DNA from: CAVZRC01 sp963777695
GTDB taxonomy: Bacteria; Planctomycetota; Planctomycetia; Isosphaerales; Isosphaeraceae
Assembly: GCA_963777695.1 (NCBI GenBank)
Contig: CAVZRC010000004.1
Location: 1,178,001-1,242,000, forward strand
Length of the DNA stretch: 64,000 bases
Direction: 5' to 3'
Below are positions 49,101-61,100 of this stretch, in pieces. Under the pieces are notes generated by a model. The model worked only from the letters and a program-made list of their open reading frames with translations, was not told the DNA's origin and ran no database searches. Position numbers and translations under genes: made by a program. Every line of letters starts with the position of its first letter. The stretch's first letter is position 1.

Positions 49101-52100
49101 CGCTGCCGGCCCAGCTCACGCCCCCGACTTCCGCCTGGTCGTTCAGCCTGAACCTCAACGGCCGGACGGGCTCGAACGGCCAGCTCGAGTGGGACGCGAT
49201 CACCATCAATCCCGCCGACGAATCGGGCGTGACGACGCCGGTCGCGCTGGTCAGTCTGCTCAATGCCAAGATCGAGGCGACCCCGGCGCTCAACGGCCTC
49301 GTCGTCGCCGACCTGGTCGGCGGCAGCATCCGTTTGCTCCTGCTCTCCGGCCACTCGATCCAGATCAGCATCCCCACGCCGGCGACCAACCCGGCCGCCA
49401 CCCTGCTCGGGTTCTACGGCGGCCAGATGAACGCCTGGAGCAGCACGATCAACGTGGCGCAATCGGCCGACGTGGTGATCAGCCTCCCGGCCGACGACGT
49501 CGGCCATGCCATCAACGTGGTCAACGCCGGCGATGTCAACGGGGCGATCAACCCGGCGACCAGCAAGCCGGTCGAGGACATCCTGATCGGCGACCCGAAG
49601 GACGACTCGGGGAACGGGGCGGTCTACCTCGTCCCGGGGAGCGCCACCTGGAGCGCGTCGAGCGGCCCGGTGAGCAACCCGGTCACGGCCGACGCCGCGA
49701 GCGACAATGGTCCCCTGGACCCCGACGTCTCGCAATACAACATGACGGTCACGCAGGGCACGAATTCCAGCGGCCAGCCATTGACCCTCTGGCACGTCAC
49801 GACCGCCCGCGCAAACGACCCCGGCCATAGTGCGGCGACCAGCCTGTATTTCGGCCAGGGCGAGACCGCCACCGGCGGCGGTAATTACGATTGGGGACAG
49901 ACGGCGGCCGGTCAGGCCACGTCACCCGCGATCAGCCTGAGCGGCATCTCTCCGAGCTTTCCCGTGTCGCTGACGTTCGACGACTTCATGGCGACCGAGG
50001 CCGACCCCACGGGCACTTACGACCAGGCGTTCGTGAACATCTCGACGAACGGGGGCACGACGTGGACCACGGTCATCCGCAACGCCATCCCGATCGACGG
50101 ACTGGTGCTCGCCGACCACTCCAACGGCTGGCAACGCGTCGTCGTCCCGCTCGACCCTTTCCTGAAAGGCTATCGCGGCTCGATCCTGGTCCAGTTCAGC
50201 TTCAACACGGTCAACGCCTTGAATAATGACTACGAGGGTTGGTACGTCAACGACGACGTGCGTATCGAGGCCCAGCCCGTCGCGCTCGGCGCAGCGACCA
50301 ACGGCTACGAGCTGACCGGGGCGAACGCGGGCGACGGGCTTGGTATCGGCCTGGCGGGCGTCAGTGCCGCCGGCCCCCTCGACTTCAACGGCGACGGCAC
50401 GCCCGACTTCGCCGTGATGAGCAATGGCACGACGACCGACCCCGGCACGGTCTACGTCATCACCAGTGCCGCCAAGTTGCCCGCCTTGGGCGCGTCCTTG
50501 GCCGTGACGAACGTCGCATCGGTCGCGATCACCGATAACCTGGTCAATCCCAGCCAGTATGAGCTGACCGGCTTCACCCTCTCCGGGGCCGGCGACGTCG
50601 TGGGCCAGCCCGGGCCCGTCGGTGACCTGCTGCTCAGCAGCTCGACCACCAGTCTCCTGATCCCGGGCGCCGCCTCGCCGCCGGCTGCGGAGAACCTCAA
50701 GGCCGTCGCGATCCAGTTCACGACGGGCGGGCTGGTGCCGCTCGGCGACATCAACGGAGATGGCAGCGACGATCTCGGCGGCACGACGACCGCGACGTCG
50801 CCCGACGTGACGAGAGAGGACGGATCGGTCGTCAACCGCACGGTCGGCCAGGTCTTCCTCGGCGGGCCGGGACTCCTGACTCCGGTCATCAACAACGTGA
50901 AGACGGTCACTACTCCGCCCACTCTGGCCGTCGAGGACCTCGAACCGTTCACCCTCGGCCCGGTCGGCGCCCTGACCGGGTACACGTTGACCGCCAGCGC
51001 CGCGGCGCCCGGGACCGGTCAACTCGGCGGGGCGGCGGATTTCACCCTGAGCCTCTCCGGCGGGACTCCGGTGAATGTGACCGTCCCCGAGGACAAATCC
51101 ACGGTCAACGTCGGCGGCCTCGTCAACGACCTGAACGCCGCGCTACTCCTCGCCGGTCTGGGCGACCGGGTGACGGCCGGGCAGGCCGGAGGCGTCTTGA
51201 CCTTCTCATCACCCGTCCGGCTGACGATCGGCTTTGCGGCGACGGATCCCTCGGCGAATCTGGGCTTCACCAGCGGTCAATCCTCGGCGGCCAGCCCGGC
51301 CAGCTTCGACGCGGCCGATGCACTCGTCGGCGGCCAGTCGCATGTTTTCTTCGGCCGGGCCCTGACCCCCCAGCAAGCCGCGCCGAGCAACATCGGGCCG
51401 TCGCTCCAGGAGGACCTGTTCCAGTATCCGCTGGCGACCGCACTCCCCCCGGCGGCCACGACGACGACCGTGCTGACCCTCGGGCAGGGCCAGGCGACCG
51501 CCAGCGTCTCGACCGCCGCCGGCCTGTCGGGATCGACCGCCGGCGAGCGACTCTCCGCGGCCATCGACATCGGCGACTTCAACGGTGATGGCTACGATGA
51601 TTACATGTTCACTGACGAGCCTTCGTCAACCTACGTCGGCCCGGTGATGAGCTACATCCTCTTCGGCCCGATCGACCTGTCCACGGTGACGGATGTCACC
51701 GCCCGCGCCGACCTGGTCGTCATCGACCGATACCAGAACATGGCCGCACCCGCCAACGCGCCGGCGATGGGCATGCCCGCCCTGAGCATGGGCGATATCA
51801 CCGGCGACGGACACAGCGACCTGGTCTTCGTCGACGACGAGGTCAACGCGGGCGTCAATAGCTTCGTGATCCGGGTCATCCCTGGGGGCGATGTGGCGGC
51901 CCTGCCCCGCCTGCTGAACACCCTGCCGTTCACCGGCTCGTCGTTGCTCTTGAGCTACGCCTCCACGAGCATGACCGGCGTGACCGTGTCGTCCTGGGCG
52001 GCGACAAAGGCGGGCATGCAAACCAACGTGACGGCCCAGGTCCTTCACTGGCACGAGGCGGGCACGGACGATATCCTCGTCTCGACGACCCAGGAGACCC

Positions 52101-55100
52101 CGGGGACGGCCCTCGGCTATGTCTTCTCGACCGTGACAACTACCAACTCATCGAACGTCCTGGTCCTCACGCTCGCCCCGATCCTCGCGATGATGTCGAG
52201 CACCACGCCCGTCAACTCGAATGGCATGAGCACGGATAGCGTGACCGTCGTGGGCGACGTCAACGGCGACGGCCTGGGCGACATCCTCGTCACCAACACG
52301 ACCTATGACCCTCCATACACGACCACCGGGGTGATCTACAATCCTTATCAGCAATCATCTTTGTTCCTCGGCGAGGCGGACCCCTCCGGAACGCTCATCG
52401 TCAAGTCGTTGAGCAACCCGGATGTGGGCTATTCGCCATACAATTCTACATATGCGGATCTCACAGACAAGTCGTTCGCACTCGGGGACATCAACGGCGA
52501 CGGCTACCAGGACTTCGCCACAGTCCAGGAGTCCAGTTCGCAGAGCGAGTTGAGCGCCCTGGTCTTCCTGGGCGGCGCCACGCCATCCACGACGGCGGCC
52601 TACACCATCGACGACGACGGGCCGACGGAGGTCGGCGGGGTCCCGCTCCGGGTCACGCTCTCGGTCACCGCCGGCGACTTCAATGGCGACGGCAAGCCCG
52701 ACCTGGCCGTCCTCAAGACGACCGACCTCGTCAATAGTAATACCCCGACGACCCCGCCGACCCCTTACAGCGGGCGGCTCTACATCTTCTGGTCGATCAC
52801 CGACCCGTCCACGCCGCACCAGTTGACCCTGTCCGAGGCCGGCACGATCATCAACAGCGACTCGACCACCGGCCTGCTCGACGCGATGTCCTCGACGCCG
52901 GGATTGGACCTCGACGGCGACAAGATCAGCGACCTGCTGCTGGGGGCCGGCGGCGCCAATATCCTCTCGGGCACGACGGGCGCCCTCCTGGCCTCCGCCG
53001 GCACGGTGTACGCCGCCTACGGTGCGGCCCCGACGTACAACCTGCCGACCGATCCCGCCATCCTGGAGAACGACACGATCACCGGCCAGGGATACTTCCT
53101 CATCCCCAACTCCGACGGTACGCCGTTCTCGGTCTCCGACTCCCAGACCTTGATCGCCCCGACGGCGGCCCCCGCGAACGGCCGGTTCACCGGGACCGCC
53201 GTCTTCCAGATCGCTTATGGTACGAAATCGACGACGATCACGTTCGCGAGGGGGTCCGCAAACGCGACGCCCGCCGACCTGGTCGCCAACCTCAATTCCG
53301 CGCTGAGTGCCGCCGGCCTGGGCTCGCTCGTCGTCGCGGGATTGATGATCCAGGGGGGCGAGAGCCTCCTGACCCTGTCGGCGGAGAGTACGGCGGCGGC
53401 CCCCTTGACGATCAGCTACGCCGCGGGCAATCCGGCGGCCAGCCTCGGGTTCCTCAACGGCCAGTTGACCGCCAACGCGACGAGCCACTACACCCTCGAA
53501 GCCTCGACCGTCCTGACGGCGTTGGCCCCCGCCCCCGCGGGCGGGCAGCTCAGCGGTCCGGCCCATCTCTCGCTCTCTCTCGGATCGGGACAGCCCATCT
53601 CGTTGACGTTCACCGCCAGCTCCTCCAACTCGGCCTTGAGCAATCTGGCGACGAATATCAACACCGCCCTGGCCGCCGCCGGGCTCGCCGGCGAGGTCTC
53701 GGCCGGCACCTCCGGCGACCTGCTCACCTTCACGGCCCTGGTCTCGACCGCGGCCCCGCTATCGATCCGTTTCCCGGCCGCCGACCCGGCGGCCGAGCTG
53801 GGGTTCAACAGCGGCCAGTCGAGCGCCGATCGCTGGTACGAGTTCACCACGCTCGGCGACGGTGGCCCCGGCGACTCGCTCCAGGTCACCCCGGGGCCGG
53901 CGACCACGACCACGCTCCAGCCGATCCAGGCCGGCGTCGTGGCCCCCACCGCCAGCAACGCCGGGACGACGACCGCCATCGGCAGCCCGACGGGCCAGGA
54001 GGGGGGCCTGGCATTCGACCTCTCGGCGGTCCTCGCCGACATGAGCGACCCCACCGATCTGCTCCAATCCGCCACCCTGAAACTCGCTTACTCGTCGATC
54101 GCCGATAACTTCCCAACCGCGTTGAGCCTCGGGTCGCACGCCGTCGTCGGCAACCAGCTCTTCTTCGCCGCCAACAACGGCCTCTGGAGCACGACCGGGA
54201 CCGTGGCGTCAACCGTGCCGATCACGGGCTTCACCGGCACGCCAGCCCAGTTGACCGCGGCCGGCTCCCTCCTGTTCTTCGTCGTCAACAACCAGCTCTG
54301 GGTCAACAACACCGCGGCGACGTCAACCGTCGCCACCCTGATCACCACGCCGACCCTGACCGGAGTGGGCTCGCTGACCGCCGTCGGCAGCCAGCTCTTC
54401 TTCATCGCGAATACCGAGCTCTGGACCAGCAATGGGACGACGGCGGGCACCGCCCTCGTCCCGTCGTCGCGCACGACATCCATCTCGAACGTCACGGCAC
54501 TCTCCGGCGGCGTCAACATCGCGGGGACGCCCACGCTCTTCTTCGTGACCACCACTCCGACGACCCTGGCCCAGGCGCTCTACGAGGTGCCCGTATCCTC
54601 CTCGCCGATCCAGTACAGCGGGCCAATTAACAGCTACACCTCCTTCAGTTGGCTCGCGGTCGCAGCACCTGGCCAGGGCCAGTCCAGCGGCGCCCTCTAC
54701 TTCGTCTCGAGCTCGCTGCTCTATACCACGAATGGCACGACGACGACCGCGGTCGATAATAATAGTGGCCAGCAGGTCAACGTCGGCACCGCCAACCCCT
54801 TGCTGACCAACGTGGTCGATGCCACCGGCTCCAGCGACATGTTCTTCGTGTTCAACGGACAGCTCTGGAAAGCGGTCGGCACCGCGGCCTTGGCCGTGAC
54901 GACGACGCTCATTCAGAACGCCGACCCCTCCCAGCTCACCGCATCGGGAGGCAAGCTCTTCTTCACGGCGAATACCGGGACCGGACGCGGAGGCGAGGGG
55001 ACCGAGCTCTGGGTCTCCGACGGGACGATCAACGGCACCAAGGTCGTCAAGGACATCAACCCGGGTGTCGCCAGCTCGAACCCGATCAGCCTTACCGATG

Positions 55101-58100
55101 TCAACGGGACGCTCTACTTCGCGGCGAATGACGGTATCGACGGGATCGAGCTCTGGCAGTCGAACGGGACGACCGCCGGTACCGTCCTGGTCAAGGACAT
55201 CACGTCCGGGGGTGCCGGGTCGTATCCCAGCAATCTCGTCAACGTCGACGGGACGCTCTTCTTCACCGCCGACACCGACGGCGGACAGGTCCAGGGCGGC
55301 CTGCAATTCGGCACATCCGGGACCGACGTCGCCAACGGAGTCACGACCGATTCTTCGGGGAATATCTATGTCATCGGGACGACGACGGGTCCGCTCTACG
55401 GCAAGATCAGCAGCGGCGCCACCGATACCTTCGTTGCGAAATTCAGCCCACTTGGCGTAAAGATCTGGGGAGTACAGTTCGACAACGGTGCGAATTCCAG
55501 CACCATCGGCTACGGAATTGCCCTCGATTCTTCGGGCAACATCTACATTACCGGAGACTATTCCGAAAGCGGCGTCACCCACGGGCTCGATGCCTGGGTC
55601 GATAAGCTTTCATCGAGCAATGGGTCCGCGACCTGGGGCAAGGTCCTCTTTAGCAGCGGGGACGATGTGTCGCTCTCGATCGCGGTGGATGCGAACTCGG
55701 GCAATCCCCTCATCGATATCGCCGGGTATACCACCGGATACCTCGGGACATCGACGGGGACCAACAAGGGGAATGCGGACGCCTGGGTCGGCCAGTACAA
55801 CAGCTCGGGCACCCTGGAATGGGTCCAGCAATTCGGGACGGCGGGCGTGGACCAGGCCCTGGGTGTCGCCGTGAATTCGGCGGGTAACATTTACGTCGTC
55901 GGCACCGCGGCCGGGGCCATCACCGGTTTCTACCAGAACCTCTCCGGCTCCACGGCCCCCGCGGCCTTCGTGGCCGAATTCTCCCGGTCGGGCACCCTCG
56001 GCTGGGGCGACGAGTTCGGCACGGGGACCCTGGATACCGCCCAGGCCGTCGCCGTCAACCCGTCGGGCAATATCGATGTCACGGGCCTGACCTATGGCAC
56101 GCTCGCCCCCTCGATCGCCGGGAGCGGATCGGGCGGCGGCGACATCTGGCTGGCGCAGTTCAGCCCCACGTTCATCCCGTCCAGCACCACCGGCCCGAAC
56201 TGGATCAGGCAATTCGGTACATCGGCGTTCGACCGGCCCAATGCCCTGGCGGTCAACGCCTCGGGCAACATCTATCTCACAGGGTATACCGAGGGAGCGC
56301 TCGGCGGCCCTTACCTGGGTGGCGACGCCTTTCACGACGACGCCTGGGCGGCCGACTTCTCCAGCACGGGATACCCCGTGTGGCTCCAGCAACTGGCATC
56401 CGCGGGCGATGACGACGGCCAGGGCATCGCCGTCGACGGCTCCGGGCAGGTCGATATCGTCGGCTATACCGACGGCTCGCTGGAGGGTACCTCGCTCGGC
56501 GGGGACGACGCCTTCCTGGCCCGACTGGACTCCGTGGGTCTCGAGCTCTGGATGAACAACGGCACCGCGGCGGGCACCTCGCGGGTCAGCAGCCACCTGG
56601 GGACCACGATCACCGTCACGCCGCTGCTCGGCGAGGGGTCCGACACGGTGACCGCCGGCGTGGCGACCGCGGCGCTCAACACCGCCGAGGCGCAGACCAT
56701 CGCGGTCAACGCCACGTCGGGTGTCAACTCGATCGACTTCAGTGCCGCCCTGCGTGCCAACCTGGCCGAGGGCCATACCCGGTTGACGTTCCTGGTGACC
56801 CTCGGGGCGTCGGACATCACCATGGACGTGCAGGACTCGCTCTTCAGCCCGATGTCCACCGTCGCCGGACAGACCGGGTTGACCATCACGAGCGGCCCGG
56901 CGGGGGTCGTCGCCGACGTCTATAACGCCCAGGGGAGCCTCGTCGCCTCGGGGCAATCGCTCGTCGATCTGAGCCAGTTCGACGCGGGGACCTATTACGT
57001 CCGCGTACGACCGGCGGCGGGAACGCTGACGTCGCCGATCCCGTTCCAGATCACCGTCAACGCGCCCCAGTCGGGACAGGTCCGTGATGCCTTCCACGTC
57101 GATCCGTCCGACCGCAACACGATCTCGGGGGGCGACGGCAACGACACGATCATCTCCGGCGGCGGCCTCGACGAACTCTTCGGCGATGGCGGCGACGATA
57201 CCTTCTTCGCCAACCCGGGCGAAGTCCGCGACCTCGTCACCGGGGATACCTTCCTCGCCCGTCCCGTCTCTGACGGTGGCCCGGGGGTCGCCCCGTCGTT
57301 GATCGATCCCGTCGTCACGGCCGCGATCATGCCCGACCCGATGCTCCGGCTCGCGGTGGCCCGCGCGCTGGGCATCCCGGTCACGCTCGGGGCCAATGGC
57401 GCGTATATCCCCGCCCGTCCCATTTACGTCAGCGATCTGGCCCAGCTCACTCAGCTCGATGCCGGCGATTACGGGATCAAGGACCTCGAAGGGCTCCAGT
57501 TCGCCACCAACCTGACGACGCTGGACCTGTCCAACAACTCGGGGATCACCGATCTCACCTGGCTGGAAGCCGGGATCGCGGAATCGGGGCCGCTGGCCGG
57601 CTCGCCGATCGGCATGGCGAAACTACGCTACCTCGCCATCGACAACGATCCCGTGGGCAACAACGCCATTGCGGTCCTGTCGACGCTCGTCGGCCTCCGG
57701 GGCCTCTCGATGGACAACACCGGCCTCACCGAGCTGGGCAGCACCAGCATCGCCCTCATCGGCTCGACGGACCTCCCCGCCAACGGCCAGCTCAGCGATC
57801 AGACCATGCCCAGCGGCGCCCCCGTCACAACCGCGTCCTTCAAGCTCTCGGTGGACGGGGCCGTCCCCGTCCCGGTGACGCTCAACATCGTCAACACGGC
57901 GGAGGACAAGAGCGCCGCCGACCTGGTGGCCCAGGTCCAGTCCGCGCTCAACGCGGCCGGGCTGAGCCTGAGTGTCCTCGCCACGCTCGTGGGGGATACA
58001 CGGATCGCGCTGACGCTGGCCTCATTCTCCCCCGCGAATACACTGACCATCGAGGACACGAACCTGGTGGCCCAGGACCAGCTCGGCCTGGCGAATCATG

Positions 58101-61100
58101 AGACGGCGATCGACGTCGGCTCGCTGGCGGCCCTCACCAACCTCCAGTTCCTGAGCTTCGACAATAATTCGGTCGGCCTATTAGCCGACGCGACCGTCGT
58201 CGGCCAGACCGACCTGACGAACTTCGTGCCCGCCCTGGCCCCGCTCGCGACGATGACCAACCTGCGCGTGCTCAGCCTCCAGAACAACCAGGTCGCGGAC
58301 ATCAGCCCGCTGGCAAACCTGTCCAGCCTCCAGTTCCTCGACCTGAGCAACAACCAGGTGAGCAACATCGACGCGCTCACCGGCGCCTACGTGACGAACA
58401 ACCTGGACCCCGGTTACGCCGAGGTCGGCCCCGGCTGGACCGGCAACCAGGACCCCGCCGCGTTCGACGGCGACTATCGCTTGCTGCCCGGCGGCGATAC
58501 CTCATCGCAGGCGGTCCACACCTTCAGCGACCTGCCCGCCGGCACATACAACGTGCTCGCCACCTGGCCGGGCCAGGAGTCGCGGAGCACGCAGGTCATC
58601 TACACGGTCGATAGCGGCGCGGCGGTCCTAGGTAACTTCCCCTTCTTCAATACGGTCACTCCGACTTCGGCCCCGATCGCGCGCACCACATCCTATCAGC
58701 TCACGATCAACACCGACACGCTGACCATCACCGGCGGCAATCCCAGCGACCCGACCGTTCGACCGCAACGACCTGATGGTCAAGAAGTTCACGGCCACGG
58801 TGAGCGACGGCATCGCCTACTTCTACTTCCCCGGCGACCTGGTCATCGGCCCCGACACGATCACCGTCACGAGCAGCAATGCGCTGGAGATCGAGGTGGG
58901 GAACAATGTCACGATCGACCCGAAGGCCACGTTCAATGTCTCGGCGAACGGGATAAACTCCGGGCCTGGTGGAAGCTCCTCATCGAATGGCAACGATGCA
59001 GGGTACGGCGGAAGCTATGGGGGTTTCAACTCAAATGGCGGTCAAAATGGTCAAGGCGGCTACTATTTCCAGAGTACCGGCGATTTTACCGGAGCTTCAG
59101 GAACGACCGGTCTGAACGGGACGGTTGGCGCGGTTGGTCAGACTGGCTCTCCCGGTTCGTCGTCAGAGACCTCGCCGGGCGGCCTCAATAATCCGTATGG
59201 TGGTGGAGCATCTGGGACCGGCGGTACGAATGGCGGGACAGGAGGATCTGGTGGGCCGGCCAACGCAGTTCCTAATAATGGCGGAGCAGGTAGGCCGGTC
59301 CAATACAACGTAAACAAGGGAGCGACGGGTGGTTCAGGGGGGCCGGGTCAGACTGGAAATCAGGGAGGCCGCGGGGGACCTGGTGCTAACGGCCAGCCGG
59401 GTCTGGGCGGGACGAACAATCTTTCAGGACTAATAATCTCCGGAGGGGCTGCCGGCGGTCAAGGAGGAGGCGGTGCCGGGGGTGGCGAGGGTGGACAGGG
59501 TGGTGGCGGCAGTGGCGGCGGCGGGGGCGGCCAGGGAGCCCTTACACGCCCCGGTGGTGCTGGAACCGAAGGCTACGCCGGGCTTCCCGGTTATGGCACT
59601 AATTACGGCGTCTATAGTGGTTACGGTGGCTCAGGAGGCTCGGGCGGCCCGGGCGGGAACGGTGGTGAAGGTGGTGAGGGAGGTGGTGGGGCGGGGGCTC
59701 TTGAATTCGTTGCTCTTGGACAGATTTCGATCGGGGTATCGACATTCCTGGCTGAGGGAGGCCAAGGCGCACAGGGGCAGGCAGGAACTGCGGGGTCTGG
59801 CGGTTACACGGGCAATAGCGGCGGTCCCGGTTCCGGCACAGACAGCGACCCGACTCAACATGGTGGAGACGGAGGTGGGGTCGGGCCGGGCGGCACGGGC
59901 GGCACGGGCGGCACGGGCGGCACGGGCGGCACGGGCGGACCAGGCGGCGGTGGCTCCGGCGGGACTGTCCTGCTGGTCGGTTCCGATGTCGTCGGGACCA
60001 CGACCGTCAACGTCGCCGGAGGTGCTCCGGGAGCGCCCGGAGGAAACGCCGGTGGCACGGGACGGGTGATCGTAGGCACGAACACCACTTCCGCTTTCAC
60101 GCTGTCCTCGGGCAGCACCGCGGGTGTGGTCCCGCAGGCTTACACCGGCTCGACGGACGCCAACCCCTTCATCGCCGACAGCCCGCAGACCCCCGATATC
60201 GTCGGCTTGGCGGGCGGCGCCGACGCCTACGGGCTGCTCGGCGTCGATGCCGCCACCCTCATCAACACCGCCGTCACCGCCAACGCGCCGGCCGGGCGCA
60301 AGCCGTCCTCATGCGCGTGCAAAACATAGAGACCGACGGCTTCACGCAAGACTATAGCGGCTACGACATGCTCATCTTTGCGAACCTGTCGAGCCAGACG
60401 ATCGCCAACCCCATGCTCGGCGTCGGCGGGGCTCTCTCGCCGACCGGGAGCTGGACGGTGTCGTCCACATCGTCCTCGAATCCGATCTACGGCGTCGGGG
60501 GCGTGCTGAATCCTCTTCTCATCGGCGGCTACGCGAATAACCCGATCTTCGGCGGCAGCGGTCCCCAGAAGCTCGCGGACCTCGCCGCGGGCGAAATCTA
60601 TGTCATGCTCGTGCCGCACACCGCAGAATCATTCAACGCGGCGGGGACGGCCGCGGACGGCCAGAAGATGGTCATCACCGCCGACCTCGAGGACCAGCAA
60701 CTCACCTACATGGTGGACCCGAGCATCAAGCCGGTCTCCACGACACTGGCGACGGTCGACCAGGTCTTCAGCCCGCAGGGCCCCTCGCTGGGCGGCGTCA
60801 CGTGGCAGACGCTCGGCACTTACACCTCGACCACCGGCACGATCCGCGTCGCGATCAGCAACGCCGATACCGGGAACGCAGTCGCCGACGGCATCGAGGT
60901 GGTCCGGCAAGGCTCTGTCATGCCGGACCTCCTCCAGCTCAATCTCCAGGGCGATCCGCTGGGCAACGACGCCAGGGACTTCCAGGTCGGCACGCTCGCC
61001 GCCGAGATCCAGTCGCGCGTCTCGAATGCCCCATCGACCACGATCCCCGAGACCGTCCTCTACGAGTCGGATGCCAATCCGCCGACGCTCACGGCGCAAG

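Larger units (their letters stand above)
33985..58115 (+). repeat. Dispersed ~105-residue beta module, about 16 copies in the giant gene
   Basis: Each copy opens with an APANGQLSG-like turn, then F-T-L-T-L-G-S-G-x-P-V-x-V-T-V, then N-x-S-L-x-D-L-V-x-D-I-N-A-A-L, then AAGLG-x-x-VVAG, a GG-x-L-x-L strand, and closes with GDPAATLGFxxGQ. Approximate starts: 33985, 35401, 35827, 36530, 36870, 37220, 38010, 42760, 44325, 45170, 48230, 49140, 50980, 53150, 53495 and 57750. The strand order and the DLVxDINAAL helix resemble the flagellin/hook IN motif (PF07196) of hook and cap proteins. Seven copies are clustered; nine sit inside other domain types. Copies at 42760, 48230 and 49140 are the most diverged. 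Confidence 0.8.

Noticed and set aside
33985..58115. The inserted modules as inteins
   Set aside because: They lack intein end residues (N-terminal Cys/Ser blocks, C-terminal His-Asn) and are only ~105 residues with a plain beta-repeat pattern.
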